Positions 16,427-24,234 of a DNA stretch of 64,000 bases are shown here, piece after piece. The first letter of the stretch is position 1, and every line of letters begins with the position of its first letter. The translations under genes were made by a program, and so were the position numbers. The stretch comes from Lachnospiraceae bacterium UBA3633 (GTDB lineage Bacteria > Bacillota > Clostridia > Lachnospirales > Lachnospiraceae), in contig DFKY01000012.1 of the NCBI GenBank assembly GCA_002374095.1, positions 46,351 through 110,350 of the forward strand, read 5' to 3'. The notes beneath the pieces are model-generated. The model had not been told where the DNA came from and did not search any database. It saw only the letters and a program-made list of their open reading frames with translations.

Positions 16427-19264
16427 ATGAGAAGAAGTATTAAGAAGAAAGCGATATCATTATTTTTATGTATAGCACTTCTTTTTGTGAATGTGGTGCC
16501 AAGCTTTGCAGATGAAGAAAAAAAGATAGACAGTGTAGAGATATCGACTAGTTCTTCAATCGAAGAAGAACCTATTGCTGATATTGAAGAAGAAAAAGAA
16601 AGCGAATTAAATTCTGATGAAGAAGAAAAACCTGAATCTACAAACTTAATAAATGAAAAAATAGATAAAGAACTAAAAGAGATAAAAGAAGCATCAGAAA
16701 GTATAGTGGAAGAAAATTTTTATGGAGACGACCTGGTTTCTACAGAGAGTGAAGTGAGTGAAGAAGCTCCCGATGACGAAAAAAGGCGGTCAGGGTTTTT
16801 ACCTGTAAAAACTAAAGTAGGTAGAGTGAAAGTAAAATCAGGAAATCTTTTTGGTGATGCAACTCTTCCAGAGTCATATGATGCAAGAAATGAGCAAAAT
16901 GCATCAGGTCTTTCAATAGTGCCACCAATACGCAACCAAGGTTCATATGGTACTTGCTGGGCATTTTCTACAATAGGAATGGTAGAAACATCAATTAGAA
17001 TGAAAAATCTTGTATCAACTAATGATGAATCAAATTTAAGTGAAGCTGCACTTTCATATTTTACGCTCAACTTAAAGGATGTGACAAATAGTGATAACAT
17101 TGATAATCCAGGTGTTGAGGGCCATGACTATATGGAAGTTAGAGAAGAATACTTTGATGATTTAAGTGAAGCTAATTTTGCTGATGGCGGGGGAAATCAG
17201 CTTGAAGCACTTCTTATGGCATCTACATATATGGGGGTTGTGAAAGAAGATGATAATACTTCATATGATATGATGGCAAATATAAAAGCATCAGGCCTCG
17301 ATGGACGATACGCATTTAATAGTAATGATTTTGAAGTTAAAAATGTTCAACTTATCAATAAAAATGATATAGATCTTATCAAAAAAGCAATAATGGAAAA
17401 TGGCTCAGTTGGTGTTAATTACTATGAAAATAGAAGATCTAACAATTGCCATGAGCATAATGGTGAGTATTATTATCTTGCTGATAGGGGAGAAGAAGCA
17501 GACCATGCGGTGATGATTGTCGGATGGAATGATAATGTAAGTAAAGACTGGTTTAGTATAAGTAATAAACCATCACAGAAAGTGCTTTATGATGGAGCGT
17601 GGCTTATAAGAAATAGTTGGGGGGATAGTAATACACGCATGAAGAATGGTTATTTCTGGATGTCTTACTATGACCCTTCATATGAAACAACTATGTATAC
17701 AATTGAAGCGATGGAAAAGGATACATATAAGTATAATTATCATTATGATACTACAGGCATAGAAGCATATTTTATCGCAAATACACCTTTTGGGAATATA
17801 TATAAGGTAAGTGATGAAGAAGATCAGATACTGGACGCTATTAATATACCTATTGAAAGTACTAATAGTAAGTTTAATATAGAAATTTATAAAAGTGATT
17901 CTGTGATAGTAACACCAAGTGCTGGAACTAAAGTACATACGCAAAGCGTAGAAAAAAATTATCCAGGAATATGGACAATAGATCTAGATAAAGATATCCT
18001 TTTGCCAAGAAATACTTACTTTTCTATTGTAATAAAACCACAAAATCAAATTACTGTATTTAGTGACAATACATGTATAGGTGATGAAGATGTTCCAAGA
18101 AATTATTACAATGCATCAAGACTTTCACAAAGTCTTTATATGGATGGTAATAAATGGGTAGATTTAAATCGTGCTGGGCTTCAATATATTGATGGTGATT
18201 ATTATGGTGCAAATTTTAGAATAAGAGCCCTTACAAACTCTGCACCAAAGATAGAATTTAATCCAAGTGGTGGGACAGGAGAGATGGTGCCTCAAGGAGC
18301 AATCACCGATACAGATGTAAAATTAAAATATAATACTTATAAGAAAGATGGATATATATTTGCAGGATGGGAAGATACAGAAGGCAATACATATGCTGAT
18401 GGAGAAACAATACATTTTGATGGAGAGATTACCCTTTCAGCTATGTGGGAAGAGGGGCACAATATAACTTATCTTCCTGGAGATGGTAGTGGCTTCATGC
18501 AAGTGCAAGGTGTAAAACTTGGCGAATCTGCAAAACTTAATAAAAATCTTTTTACAAGAAATGGATATAGTTTTCATCATTGGACAAAAAGTGATGGCAA
18601 AACTTATTCAAATGAGCAGAATATAGGAGTTTTAGATAGTGATATAACACTTACAGCATATTGGGTAAGAAATTATACTCCATCTTATAGTGGTAGAAGT
18701 AGTGGTGGTGGCGGCGGTGGTGGAGGTGGCGGAGGTGGCGGTGGAGGCTACATAAGTGGAGGCGGTATGGGTGATAGTTCTATACTTGCTGGAACGATGA
18801 TAGCATCTGGTGCTGGAGGCGGTGGACCTGAGACTGCACAAAAAGTAGAAGCAGCAATTAGTGCTATGCCTGTAAATAATAATACAAGTAATTCTACTTG
18901 GAAAGTAGGTACAAATGGTAAATGGCAACTTACATATGTAGATGCGAATGGCAATACTCAAGTGGCGAAAAACCAATGGGCAGTTATGAGTAGCATGGTT
19001 AATATTAATGGCGTGATGACGAAGGTAGATAGTAGGTACTTCTTTGATGCAAATGGCAATATGGTTACAGGTTGGCTCACAGATGCAACCAATAAGAAAT
19101 ATTATTTTAATGAGAAGGCAGGAGCTGAACAAGGAAAGATGTCTATAGGCTGGAGAGAACTTGCTGGTGGATGGTATTATTTTAAGCAAGATGGAAGCAT
19201 GATGGAATCAGGTGTGACTCCTGATGGTTATACAATAGGAAATGATGGTAAGTGGGTGCATTAG
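16427..19264 (+). CDS. Secreted papain-family (C1) cysteine protease with cell-wall-binding repeats
   Basis: A 945-residue exported protein. In order: signal peptide ending near PSFADE; an acidic Glu/Ser linker; a C1 peptidase domain with catalytic Cys177 (GTCWAFS), His360 (DHAVMIVGW) and Asn396 (RNSWGDS); a beta-rich domain like those that follow clostridial C1 peptidases; two InlB-type B repeats (GYIFAGWED..., GYSFHHWTK...); a poly-Gly run (18703-18750); and C-terminal WYYF/choline-binding-like repeats. The start at 16427 is chosen for AGGAGGG 6 nt upstream; an earlier ATG at 16400 lacks this site. Likely role: surface-held protein degradation. The gene stands alone after a terminator. Confidence 0.9.
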   Translation: MRRSIKKKAISLFLCIALLFVNVVPSFADEEKKIDSVEISTSSSIEEEPIADIEEEKESELNSDEEEKPESTNLINEKIDKELKEIKEASESIVEENFYGDDLVSTESEVSEEAPDDEKRRSGFLPVKTKVGRVKVKSGNLFGDATLPESYDARNEQNASGLSIVPPIRNQGSYGTCWAFSTIGMVETSIRMKNLVSTNDESNLSEAALSYFTLNLKDVTNSDNIDNPGVEGHDYMEVREEYFDDLSEANFADGGGNQLEALLMASTYMGVVKEDDNTSYDMMANIKASGLDGRYAFNSNDFEVKNVQLINKNDIDLIKKAIMENGSVGVNYYENRRSNNCHEHNGEYYYLADRGEEADHAVMIVGWNDNVSKDWFSISNKPSQKVLYDGAWLIRNSWGDSNTRMKNGYFWMSYYDPSYETTMYTIEAMEKDTYKYNYHYDTTGIEAYFIANTPFGNIYKVSDEEDQILDAINIPIESTNSKFNIEIYKSDSVIVTPSAGTKVHTQSVEKNYPGIWTIDLDKDILLPRNTYFSIVIKPQNQITVFSDNTCIGDEDVPRNYYNASRLSQSLYMDGNKWVDLNRAGLQYIDGDYYGANFRIRALTNSAPKIEFNPSGGTGEMVPQGAITDTDVKLKYNTYKKDGYIFAGWEDTEGNTYADGETIHFDGEITLSAMWEEGHNITYLPGDGSGFMQVQGVKLGESAKLNKNLFTRNGYSFHHWTKSDGKTYSNEQNIGVLDSDITLTAYWVRNYTPSYSGRSSGGGGGGGGGGGGGGGYISGGGMGDSSILAGTMIASGAGGGGPETAQKVEAAISAMPVNNNTSNSTWKVGTNGKWQLTYVDANGNTQVAKNQWAVMSSMVNINGVMTKVDSRYFFDANGNMVTGWLTDATNKKYYFNEKAGAEQGKMSIGWRELAGGWYYFKQDGSMMESGVTPDGYTIGNDGKWVH

Positions 19265-19270
19265 TAAGAT

Positions 19271-19933
19271 ATGAATAGAAAATATGATTTAATATTATTT
19301 GATTTAGATGGTACAGTATTTGATACTGCAGATACGATACTTAATTCTCTTAAAGCAGTTATTGAAAAACTTGGACTTAGAAAACTTACTGATGAGGAAA
19401 TTAGTACTTTTATAGGACCGCCTGCATTGCAATCTTTTAAAAGGTATTACCCAGAGTGTAGTGAAGAAAGAATAAATGAGATTATAGATGAATATAGAAA
19501 GTATTATATGGAAAAAGAACTACTCAATGCAAAACTTTTTCCAGGGATGCTTGAAGTTATTAAATCATTAAAAGGCAATGGATATAAGATAGCTCTTGCG
19601 ACTTATAAGATTATGAAATGTGTGACACCACTTTTTGATTATAATGATCTCACCAAGTACTTTGATACTTTGAGAGGCTCTGTAAATGAAAGTGGTCTTA
19701 CAAAGGCAGACATTATGAAGCTTGCTATGGAAGATTGTGGGGTAAAAGATCTTGATAAAGTGTGCATGATAGGAGATACCAAGTATGATTTACGTGGAGC
19801 GATAGAGTGCAAGATTTTTTTTATAGGAGCAAATTATGGGGTTGGTATAAGGGATGTGACTGACGAAGAGAAAAATTACAGTAAATATCTTGCAAATGTA
19901 GATAGGCCGATTGATATATTAGCTTATGTTTAG
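19271..19933 (+). CDS. HAD-superfamily hydrolase, phosphoglycolate phosphatase-like
   Basis: A 220-residue cytosolic phosphatase of HAD subfamily IA. Motif I is LFDLDGTVFDTAD, with the nucleophile and acid Asp pair; motif II is LATYK; motif IV is MIGDTKYDLRGA. A helical cap lies between motifs I and II. The overall look is that of Gph/PpaX-type enzymes, but the substrate cannot be told. It begins 6 bp after the protease gene and ends before a terminator. Confidence 0.85.
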   Translation: MNRKYDLILFDLDGTVFDTADTILNSLKAVIEKLGLRKLTDEEISTFIGPPALQSFKRYYPECSEERINEIIDEYRKYYMEKELLNAKLFPGMLEVIKSLKGNGYKIALATYKIMKCVTPLFDYNDLTKYFDTLRGSVNESGLTKADIMKLAMEDCGVKDLDKVCMIGDTKYDLRGAIECKIFFIGANYGVGIRDVTDEEKNYSKYLANVDRPIDILAYV

Positions 19934-19963
19934 TAGCTAAATGAAATGACAGATAATTTTGAC

Positions 19964-19992
19964 AAAAGCAGGTTTTGTAGACCTGCTTTTCA
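19964..19992 (+). terminator. Rho-independent terminator
   Basis: Perfect 10-bp stem AAAAGCAGGT / ACCTGCTTTT with a 7-nt loop, ending in a T-run. It closes the protease/HAD unit. Confidence 0.88.
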
Positions 19993-20026
19993 TTTGGAGA
20001 ATTGATAAAAATGTGGTAAAATTAGT

Positions 20027-20099
20027 TTTATAGGTTCTGATGGGCACTTTAGCCTGAAAAAGCAAATATTTTACGCTTTTTGATGAACCATAGATTTAT
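20027..20099 (+). promoter_or_regulatory. Structured 5' leader, three-way-junction-like
   Basis: The 5' leader of the nucleosidase gene can fold as a closing stem GGTTC/GAACC (20033-20037 with 20085-20089). It encloses a short hairpin (GGC/GCC at 20043-20054) and a longer one (AAAAAGC/GCTTTTT at 20057-20081). It contains GATGG near the 5' side and TGATG before the closing strand, faintly like the fluoride (crcB) riboswitch, but the fit is incomplete. It is reported as an unassigned candidate RNA element. Confidence 0.4.
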
Positions 20100-20113
20100 A
20101 AAAGAGGTGTTTT

Positions 20114-20914
20114 ATGAATGTGAAAAAGGTAATAACAATTTATATGTCATTTATGTTGTCGGTAGTTTTATTTTTATCGGGATGCAGCAGTAAAATTGAT
20201 AGTACAGCAAGTGCAGGTGATATTATAGGAATTATTGGGGCTATGGATGTAGAAGTTGCATCAATTAAAGAGGAAATGACAATTAATGAGAAAAAGACAT
20301 TTGCAGGTATGGAATATACTATAGGGACATTTGGCAATGCAAATATAGTAGTTGTAAAATGTGATATGGGTAAAGTTAATGCAGGAATATGTGCGAGCAC
20401 TCTTATTAATCAATTAGGATGTACTAAAATTATAAATACAGGTGTAGCAGGAGCACTTGATAAGAAACTTAAGATGGGTGATATAGTTATATCTACAGAT
20501 GCAGTACAGCATGACTTTGATGCAAGACCTATAGGTTATGAAAGAGGAGAAATACCATATACAGGACTAGTATCATTTAAGGCTGATGAAAAACTTATAG
20601 ATGAAATATATGAAGTAGCAAGTGAGTTTGATGAACATACTAATGTATATAAAGGGAGAGTATGTACTGGCGACCAATTTATTGCATCAGTAGAAGATTT
20701 GGAAAAGATTGTATCAAGTTTTGGAGGACTTTGTTGTGAGATGGAAGGTGGTGCCATTGCACAAGTATGTTATCTCAACAAAACTCCATTTGTGATAATA
20801 CGTACAATATCTGATACTCCAGGAGTGACAGAAATTTCAGAATACCAAGAAAAAGAAGCAGACTTTTCACTTAAATGTGCTAGGATTGTAGAAAAAATGT
20901 TAAGAAATTGGTAG
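20114..20914 (+). CDS. mtnN: 5'-methylthioadenosine/S-adenosylhomocysteine nucleosidase with lipoprotein signal
   Basis: Hydrolyses the glycosidic bond of MTA, SAH and 5'-deoxyadenosine. After ~27 N-terminal residues the 266-residue chain matches the standard enzyme: IIGAMDVEV with the catalytic Glu, VNTGVAG-like INTGVAGAL, CEMEGGAIAQV with the ribose-binding Met-Glu, and RTISDTPG with the catalytic Asp. The odd part is the front: a hydrophobic signal peptide ending LFLSGCSS, a clear lipobox, so the enzyme should be anchored outside the membrane. Normal MtnN is cytosolic and about 230 residues. A structured leader precedes it. Its extracytoplasmic job is unknown; it may scavenge nucleosides. 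Confidence 0.88.
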   Translation: MNVKKVITIYMSFMLSVVLFLSGCSSKIDSTASAGDIIGIIGAMDVEVASIKEEMTINEKKTFAGMEYTIGTFGNANIVVVKCDMGKVNAGICASTLINQLGCTKIINTGVAGALDKKLKMGDIVISTDAVQHDFDARPIGYERGEIPYTGLVSFKADEKLIDEIYEVASEFDEHTNVYKGRVCTGDQFIASVEDLEKIVSSFGGLCCEMEGGAIAQVCYLNKTPFVIIRTISDTPGVTEISEYQEKEADFSLKCARIVEKMLRNW

Positions 20915-20944
20915 AGATAGAACTTAGGTACTTAGGAGGAATGT

Positions 20945-21373
20945 ATGAAAAATTTTTTTAATGAATTTAAAACATTTATTATGAGAGGTAATGTGCTTGA
21001 TATGGCAGTTGGTGTAGTTATTGCTACGGCATTTGGTAAAATCACAAGTTCTCTTGTAAGTGATGTAATTATGCCTGTGATAGGCAAAATTACTGGAGGT
21101 ATTGATCTTGGTTATTTAAATATAGTTATAAAGGAAGGTATTTTTGATGAAACAGGTACACTTGTGCAAGAACCTATAACTATAGGCATAGGAAATTTCC
21201 TTGTGACAATAATAGATTTTATAATTATTGCATTTGTGATATTCCTTGTGATAAAGGCAATTAATAAAGCGTCTGAAAAGCTTGTAAAAAAGAAAGAAGA
21301 AGAAGCTGCTCCTACGGGACCAAGTGAAGTGGAGTTACTTTCAGAGATTTTAGAAGAAGTAAGAAAGAAATAA
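20945..21373 (+). CDS. mscL: Large-conductance mechanosensitive channel
   Basis: A 142-residue inner membrane channel that opens under tension to release solutes during osmotic downshock. It shows the MscL signature: N-terminal amphipathic helix (FKTFIMRGNVLDMAVGVVI), first transmembrane helix with small residues, a short periplasmic loop, second helix (VTIIDFIIIAFVIF), and a C-terminal charged coiled helix (SEVELLSEILEEVRK). AGGAGGA lies directly upstream. It may share a transcript with the nucleosidase (30-bp gap). Confidence 0.96.
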   Translation: MKNFFNEFKTFIMRGNVLDMAVGVVIATAFGKITSSLVSDVIMPVIGKITGGIDLGYLNIVIKEGIFDETGTLVQEPITIGIGNFLVTIIDFIIIAFVIFLVIKAINKASEKLVKKKEEEAAPTGPSEVELLSEILEEVRKK

Positions 21374-21417
21374 AATGAACATGTTAATTTTGATGAGATA
21401 ATTGAGGCAAATACTCT

Positions 21418-21894
21418 ATGATTAAAGTTTTGTTTATATGTCATGGGAATATATGTAGATCAGCGATGGCAGAGTTTATCTTGAAAGATATCGTGAAGAG
21501 AGAAGGCATAGAAGAAGACTTTTATATAGAATCAGCAGGTAGCTCTGTATATGATCCTGGTTCACCTGTATACCCTGCGGCAAAAGAATGTCTATATATA
21601 CATGGTATAAGAAATAGTGAGATTAATCAAAAAGTTTCAAGAAATATTATAAAATCTGATTATGATAAATTTGATTATATACTGGTAGCAGAGGATGATA
21701 ATATAAATGGAGTACTTAGGGTAGTAGGTAAAGATATAGATAATAAGATATACAAGATACTTGATTTTTCCAATAACAAAAAATTGAAAGGAAAAGACAT
21801 AGCTGACCCTTGGTACACAAGAGACTTTGAGAAGTCATATGCTGATATAGTTGAGGGGTGTAGGGGGTTCTTGGAGCATCTAAAAATATTATAG
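21418..21894 (+). CDS. Low-molecular-weight protein tyrosine phosphatase
   Basis: A 158-residue cytosolic phosphatase. The catalytic loop CHGNICRS is at residues ~8-15 (Cys-X5-Arg) and the general acid is in DPWYTRDF near the C-terminus, both diagnostic of the LMW-PTP family. Usual partners (capsule kinase genes) are absent. It is the last housekeeping-type gene before the accessory island. Confidence 0.93.
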   Translation: MIKVLFICHGNICRSAMAEFILKDIVKREGIEEDFYIESAGSSVYDPGSPVYPAAKECLYIHGIRNSEINQKVSRNIIKSDYDKFDYILVAEDDNINGVLRVVGKDIDNKIYKILDFSNNKKLKGKDIADPWYTRDFEKSYADIVEGCRGFLEHLKIL

Positions 21895-21963
21895 ATATAT
21901 AATACTATAAATGTATAAAAAATAGTAGAGTAATGTAAAAGAATAATAGCGGAGAAATTTAAC

Positions 21964-22596
21964 ATGGCAAAGATTGATGAAAAAGTGTTGTGAGGAGCGG
22001 CTGAGAAGCTTAGGGATAAATGTGACCCCGCAGATTATAAAAATGTAGTTCTTGGACTTGTATTCTTAAAATACGTGAGTGATAAGTTTGAGTTGAAATA
22101 TAATGAACTTAAAAAAGCTTGTGATGGTAGAGAAGAAGACAATGATTATTATATTGCTGATCATGTGTTTATAGTACCTAAAGAGGCAAGATGGAATTAT
22201 ATATCAAAATATTCTAAAGATTCAATTCTTGGAGAAAAGATTGATACTGCGTTTGAAAAATTAGAAAAGCAAAATGACCAGCTAAAAGATATTTTGCCGA
22301 AGACATATAGTAAAAGTGATTTAGATAAAATTGCATTAGGTGAGTTAGTTGATTTTTTTACTAATAATCTTAATATGCAAGATGCAGATGGTGATTTCTT
22401 TGGACAAGTTTATGAATACTATATAGGCGCATTTGCAAAATATATCCCAAGTAAAGGTGGTGAATTTTTTACACCAAAAGGAATAGTTGAACTTATGGTA
22501 GATATACTTGAACCAAGCAAGGGAAGAGTTTTTGATATTAAAACTACGAGTTTGATACAAAGCCACTACAGGCATAATTGCAAAAATGTCGCATAA
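21964..22596 (+). pseudogene. hsdM: Decayed type I restriction-modification methyltransferase subunit (hsdM)
   Basis: The reading frame starts at ATG 21964 (MAKIDEKVL). It meets TGA at 21991-21993 where this family has a Trp (LWGAA-like), then continues in frame with clear HsdM sequence (EKLRDKCDPADYKNVVLGLVFLKY, FFTPKGIVELMVDILEP). Homology stops after GRVFD at 22536, exactly where the AdoMet motif (DPCCGSGG in relatives) should follow; a foreign tail then leads to a stop. So the gene has a nonsense mutation and has lost its catalytic half and its hsdS/hsdR partners. The break coincides with the start of a repeat that is also found at 26.5 kb. No activity is expected. Confidence 0.88.
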
Positions 22597-22599
22597 ATA
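22534..22599 (+). repeat. Left copy of a ~66-bp dispersed repeat
   Basis: Begins at the hsdM break. It aligns without gaps to 26488-26553: GATATT..., then ACT(A/G)CGAGTTTGATACAA (17 of 18 identical), a 30-base variable core of equal length, then GCATAAATA. This is one of two repeat families found on both sides of the 22.9-26.4 kb gene trio. Confidence 0.7.
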
Positions 22600-22681
22600 G
22601 GGCATATTACGAGTTTTACATTTAATTTATGTAATTAAAATATCAAGCTACAAAAAAATTGATGGTTAAGAATAAAAATGT

Positions 22682-22706
22682 AAAGTGGCGGTGGTTCCAC
22701 TTTTTT
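22682..22706 (+). terminator. Hairpin terminator downstream of the hsdM remnant
   Basis: Stem AAAGTGG / CCACTTT with an 8-nt loop followed by a T-run. Flanking ATGTA/TACAT sequences may extend the pairing. Confidence 0.7.
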
Positions 22707-22718
22707 ATTACATAAAGA

Positions 22719-22836
22719 GTAATCGTGCATTTTTGCAACCCCTAAAAAAGTAATCGTGTGACTATTGAAGTAGAATGCAACCCCTAAAAAGTAATAGTGC
22801 GACTATTGAAATAAAATGCAACCACCTGAGTTATAC
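22719..22836 (+). repeat. Three degenerate repeat units of ~31-41 bp (ATCGTG...GCAACCCCT family)
   Basis: Units start at 22719, 22750 and 22791 and follow the pattern GTAATCGTG(T/C), a variable middle containing GACTATTGAA in the last two, then TGCAACC(C/A)C. The first unit lacks about 10 bp of the middle. Related units (ATCGTGT ... CACCCCCT) sit at 26420-26442 and 26663-26686 in the same orientation. Confidence 0.65.
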
Positions 22837-22880
22837 TATACTATACCCCATAAAACGGACAAAGCGAGGAGTTATTAGTA

Positions 22881-23837
22881 GTGCTTAATGTGCCTATAAA
22901 ACATCATTATGTTCCACAGTTTATGCTTAGGAATTTTTGCTTTAAAGATAAACTACTTTATTATTATGACAAAGCAAAAAACACTACATCAGTTAAAAAA
23001 ACTGATGAAATATTCATGACTCGTAATCTTTATAGAGATGAAATAAATCATTCTGATAACCCAACTAAAATTGAAACAAAAATGTCAAAGTTTGAAAATG
23101 AAATAGCAAAACTCATAAATGACAAGTTTTTAAATGATTCAGAGATTATTATTTCAAAAGAAGAGGAAGAAAAACTTAGACTTTTTATATCAATAATGTC
23201 TCTAAGAAATAATAGAACTGCAAAACAGTTTAGTGGTAATATGTCCGATGCAGCTAAAGACTTCTATACAATGTTTCAGCCGAATGGTGACTTTAATGAT
23301 TTGTGGAAAAGGAATCTGAGTTTAATTCTCGATTGCCGTTCTATACTTGAGGTTGGTAAGCATGATAAAATTGACCAGCCATTTAAATATTTTATGATTA
23401 GAGATGGATTTATGAATTATGAAGGTGTTGAGGCAGATTTATTAAAAGAATTATTAAAGAACCCATTAAATATGTTTCCGTTTATGTTGTATTTTGTAGT
23501 AGTAGAGAGAAGAGGACAAAAGGATTTTGTTATTGGTGACAACTATCCTCCACTGATCAATGGAACTTTAGATAGTGGAAAAGAACAGCATTTATATACA
23601 CTTTGTCCTATATCAAGTGAAAGGATGATTTTATTGGTTTCACTCGGTGCAATACATGCACAAAAAGATGTAAAGTTTTTAAGTGATGTAACTTTAAAAC
23701 AACCAAATTTTGATGCTGCAGACAGAATGCATATCGGTGTAAAAAAAGTATATCAAAAGGAAGTAGAAATTTTAAATAAGGCAATTACGGATGAAGCGAT
23801 AAATGGATATGCATTTATAGATAAAGAAAGAATATAA
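22881..23837 (+). CDS. DUF4238 family protein
   Basis: A 318-residue protein starting KHHYVPQFMLRNF, the hallmark of DUF4238, whose biochemical role is unknown. The body is mixed helix and strand with conserved-looking EEKLRLFISIMSLRNNRTAKQF, a central Phe/Tyr-rich part and a C-terminal region with FVIGDNYPPLI and LYTLCPISSERMILL. There are no membrane segments. I use the GTG at 22881 because GAGGAG lies about 9 nt upstream. DUF4238 genes often lie in accessory islands. Here it is between a dead hsdM and a KAP NTPase, which suggests but does not prove a defence or stress role. Confidence 0.8.
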   Translation: MLNVPIKHHYVPQFMLRNFCFKDKLLYYYDKAKNTTSVKKTDEIFMTRNLYRDEINHSDNPTKIETKMSKFENEIAKLINDKFLNDSEIIISKEEEEKLRLFISIMSLRNNRTAKQFSGNMSDAAKDFYTMFQPNGDFNDLWKRNLSLILDCRSILEVGKHDKIDQPFKYFMIRDGFMNYEGVEADLLKELLKNPLNMFPFMLYFVVVERRGQKDFVIGDNYPPLINGTLDSGKEQHLYTLCPISSERMILLVSLGAIHAQKDVKFLSDVTLKQPNFDAADRMHIGVKKVYQKEVEILNKAITDEAINGYAFIDKERI

Positions 23838-24234
23838 ATTATAAGAATGAAATTTAAAAATGAATTAATGATATCCATTTTTATTAAAGAATAAGTAATA
23901 TTTATAAATTTATCTTAATAAACAATCTAAAATATGGTATAATTAAGTGGATTACAAGCCCAGCAGGACTCATTTTATGATATCTGATAGGCAGGATATT
24001 TGATTTCTAATGCGACAAATACTGAACATTCAATTTGTTAGAATTGGTGTGTGAGAAGAAATAATAATAGTAAATTTAATGAATTAACACTAATGTGATA
24101 TGTGGTAGTCATAGGAACTATGTTTGCTTTATTTTACTGGTCATAGTTGGTGTTATGTTTGAGAGAATTTATGTTTGAGTAGCAACAGGAGAATTACCAA
24201 TATTGTTTACAGTTCATGAAAATAGGAGTGACTA
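23838..24234 (+). other. 397-bp leader/intergenic region with promoter and structured RNA candidate
   Basis: No coding sequence is seen. A promoter is likely at 23915-23943 (TTAATA, 17 bp, TATAAT), which gives a transcript leader of about 285 nt before the KAP gene. Within it, 24085-24155 can fold: outer stem TAACACTAA/TTGGTGTTA, with inner CTATG (24118-24122) able to pair either with CATAG at 24110-24114 or with CATAG at 24142-24146. Such mutually exclusive pairings resemble a regulatory switch or a small RNA. Confidence 0.45.
23915..23943 (+). promoter_or_regulatory. Predicted promoter of the KAP NTPase leader
   Basis: TTAATA (4 of 6 consensus) and TATAAT are separated by 17 bp, in an A/T-rich context. 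Confidence 0.5.

Larger units (their letters stand above)
22597..22880 (+). other. Intergenic repeat-bearing region left of the DUF4238 gene
   Basis: Contains a terminator-like hairpin (22682-22706), a 10-bp inverted repeat pair (TGCAAAAATG at 22579-22588 and its complement at 22728-22737), and three tandem-like repeat units (22719-22836). TATACT-type A/T boxes near 22830-22850 could be a promoter, but I could not pair them with a convincing -35. No coding sequence is seen. Confidence 0.5.

Noticed and set aside
18632..19189. Cys/Thr/Ser-rich open frame on the minus strand opposite the protease tail
   Set aside because: It is the mirror of the Gly-rich and repeat-coding DNA, with no ribosome site and no plausible protein composition.
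20027..20099. Fluoride (crcB) or preQ1 riboswitch
   Set aside because: Some short elements match (GATGG, TGATG, GGTTCT), but the required pairings are incomplete and the downstream genes are not transporters or queuosine genes. Kept only as an unassigned leader.
21991..21993. TGA in hsdM read as Trp or selenocysteine
   Set aside because: Other genes in the window end normally at TGA and use TGG for Trp; no selenocysteine element is apparent, and the gene is also truncated downstream.
22719..22836. Three regularly placed repeat units that might be a CRISPR array
   Set aside because: The repeats are degenerate, the spacing is irregular (31 and 41 bp), there are no distinct spacers and no cas genes in the window.
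24085..24155. Retron-type or toxIN-type non-coding RNA
   Set aside because: No reverse transcriptase is nearby and there are no tandem short repeats as in toxIN; only a regulatory or unknown RNA can be suggested.
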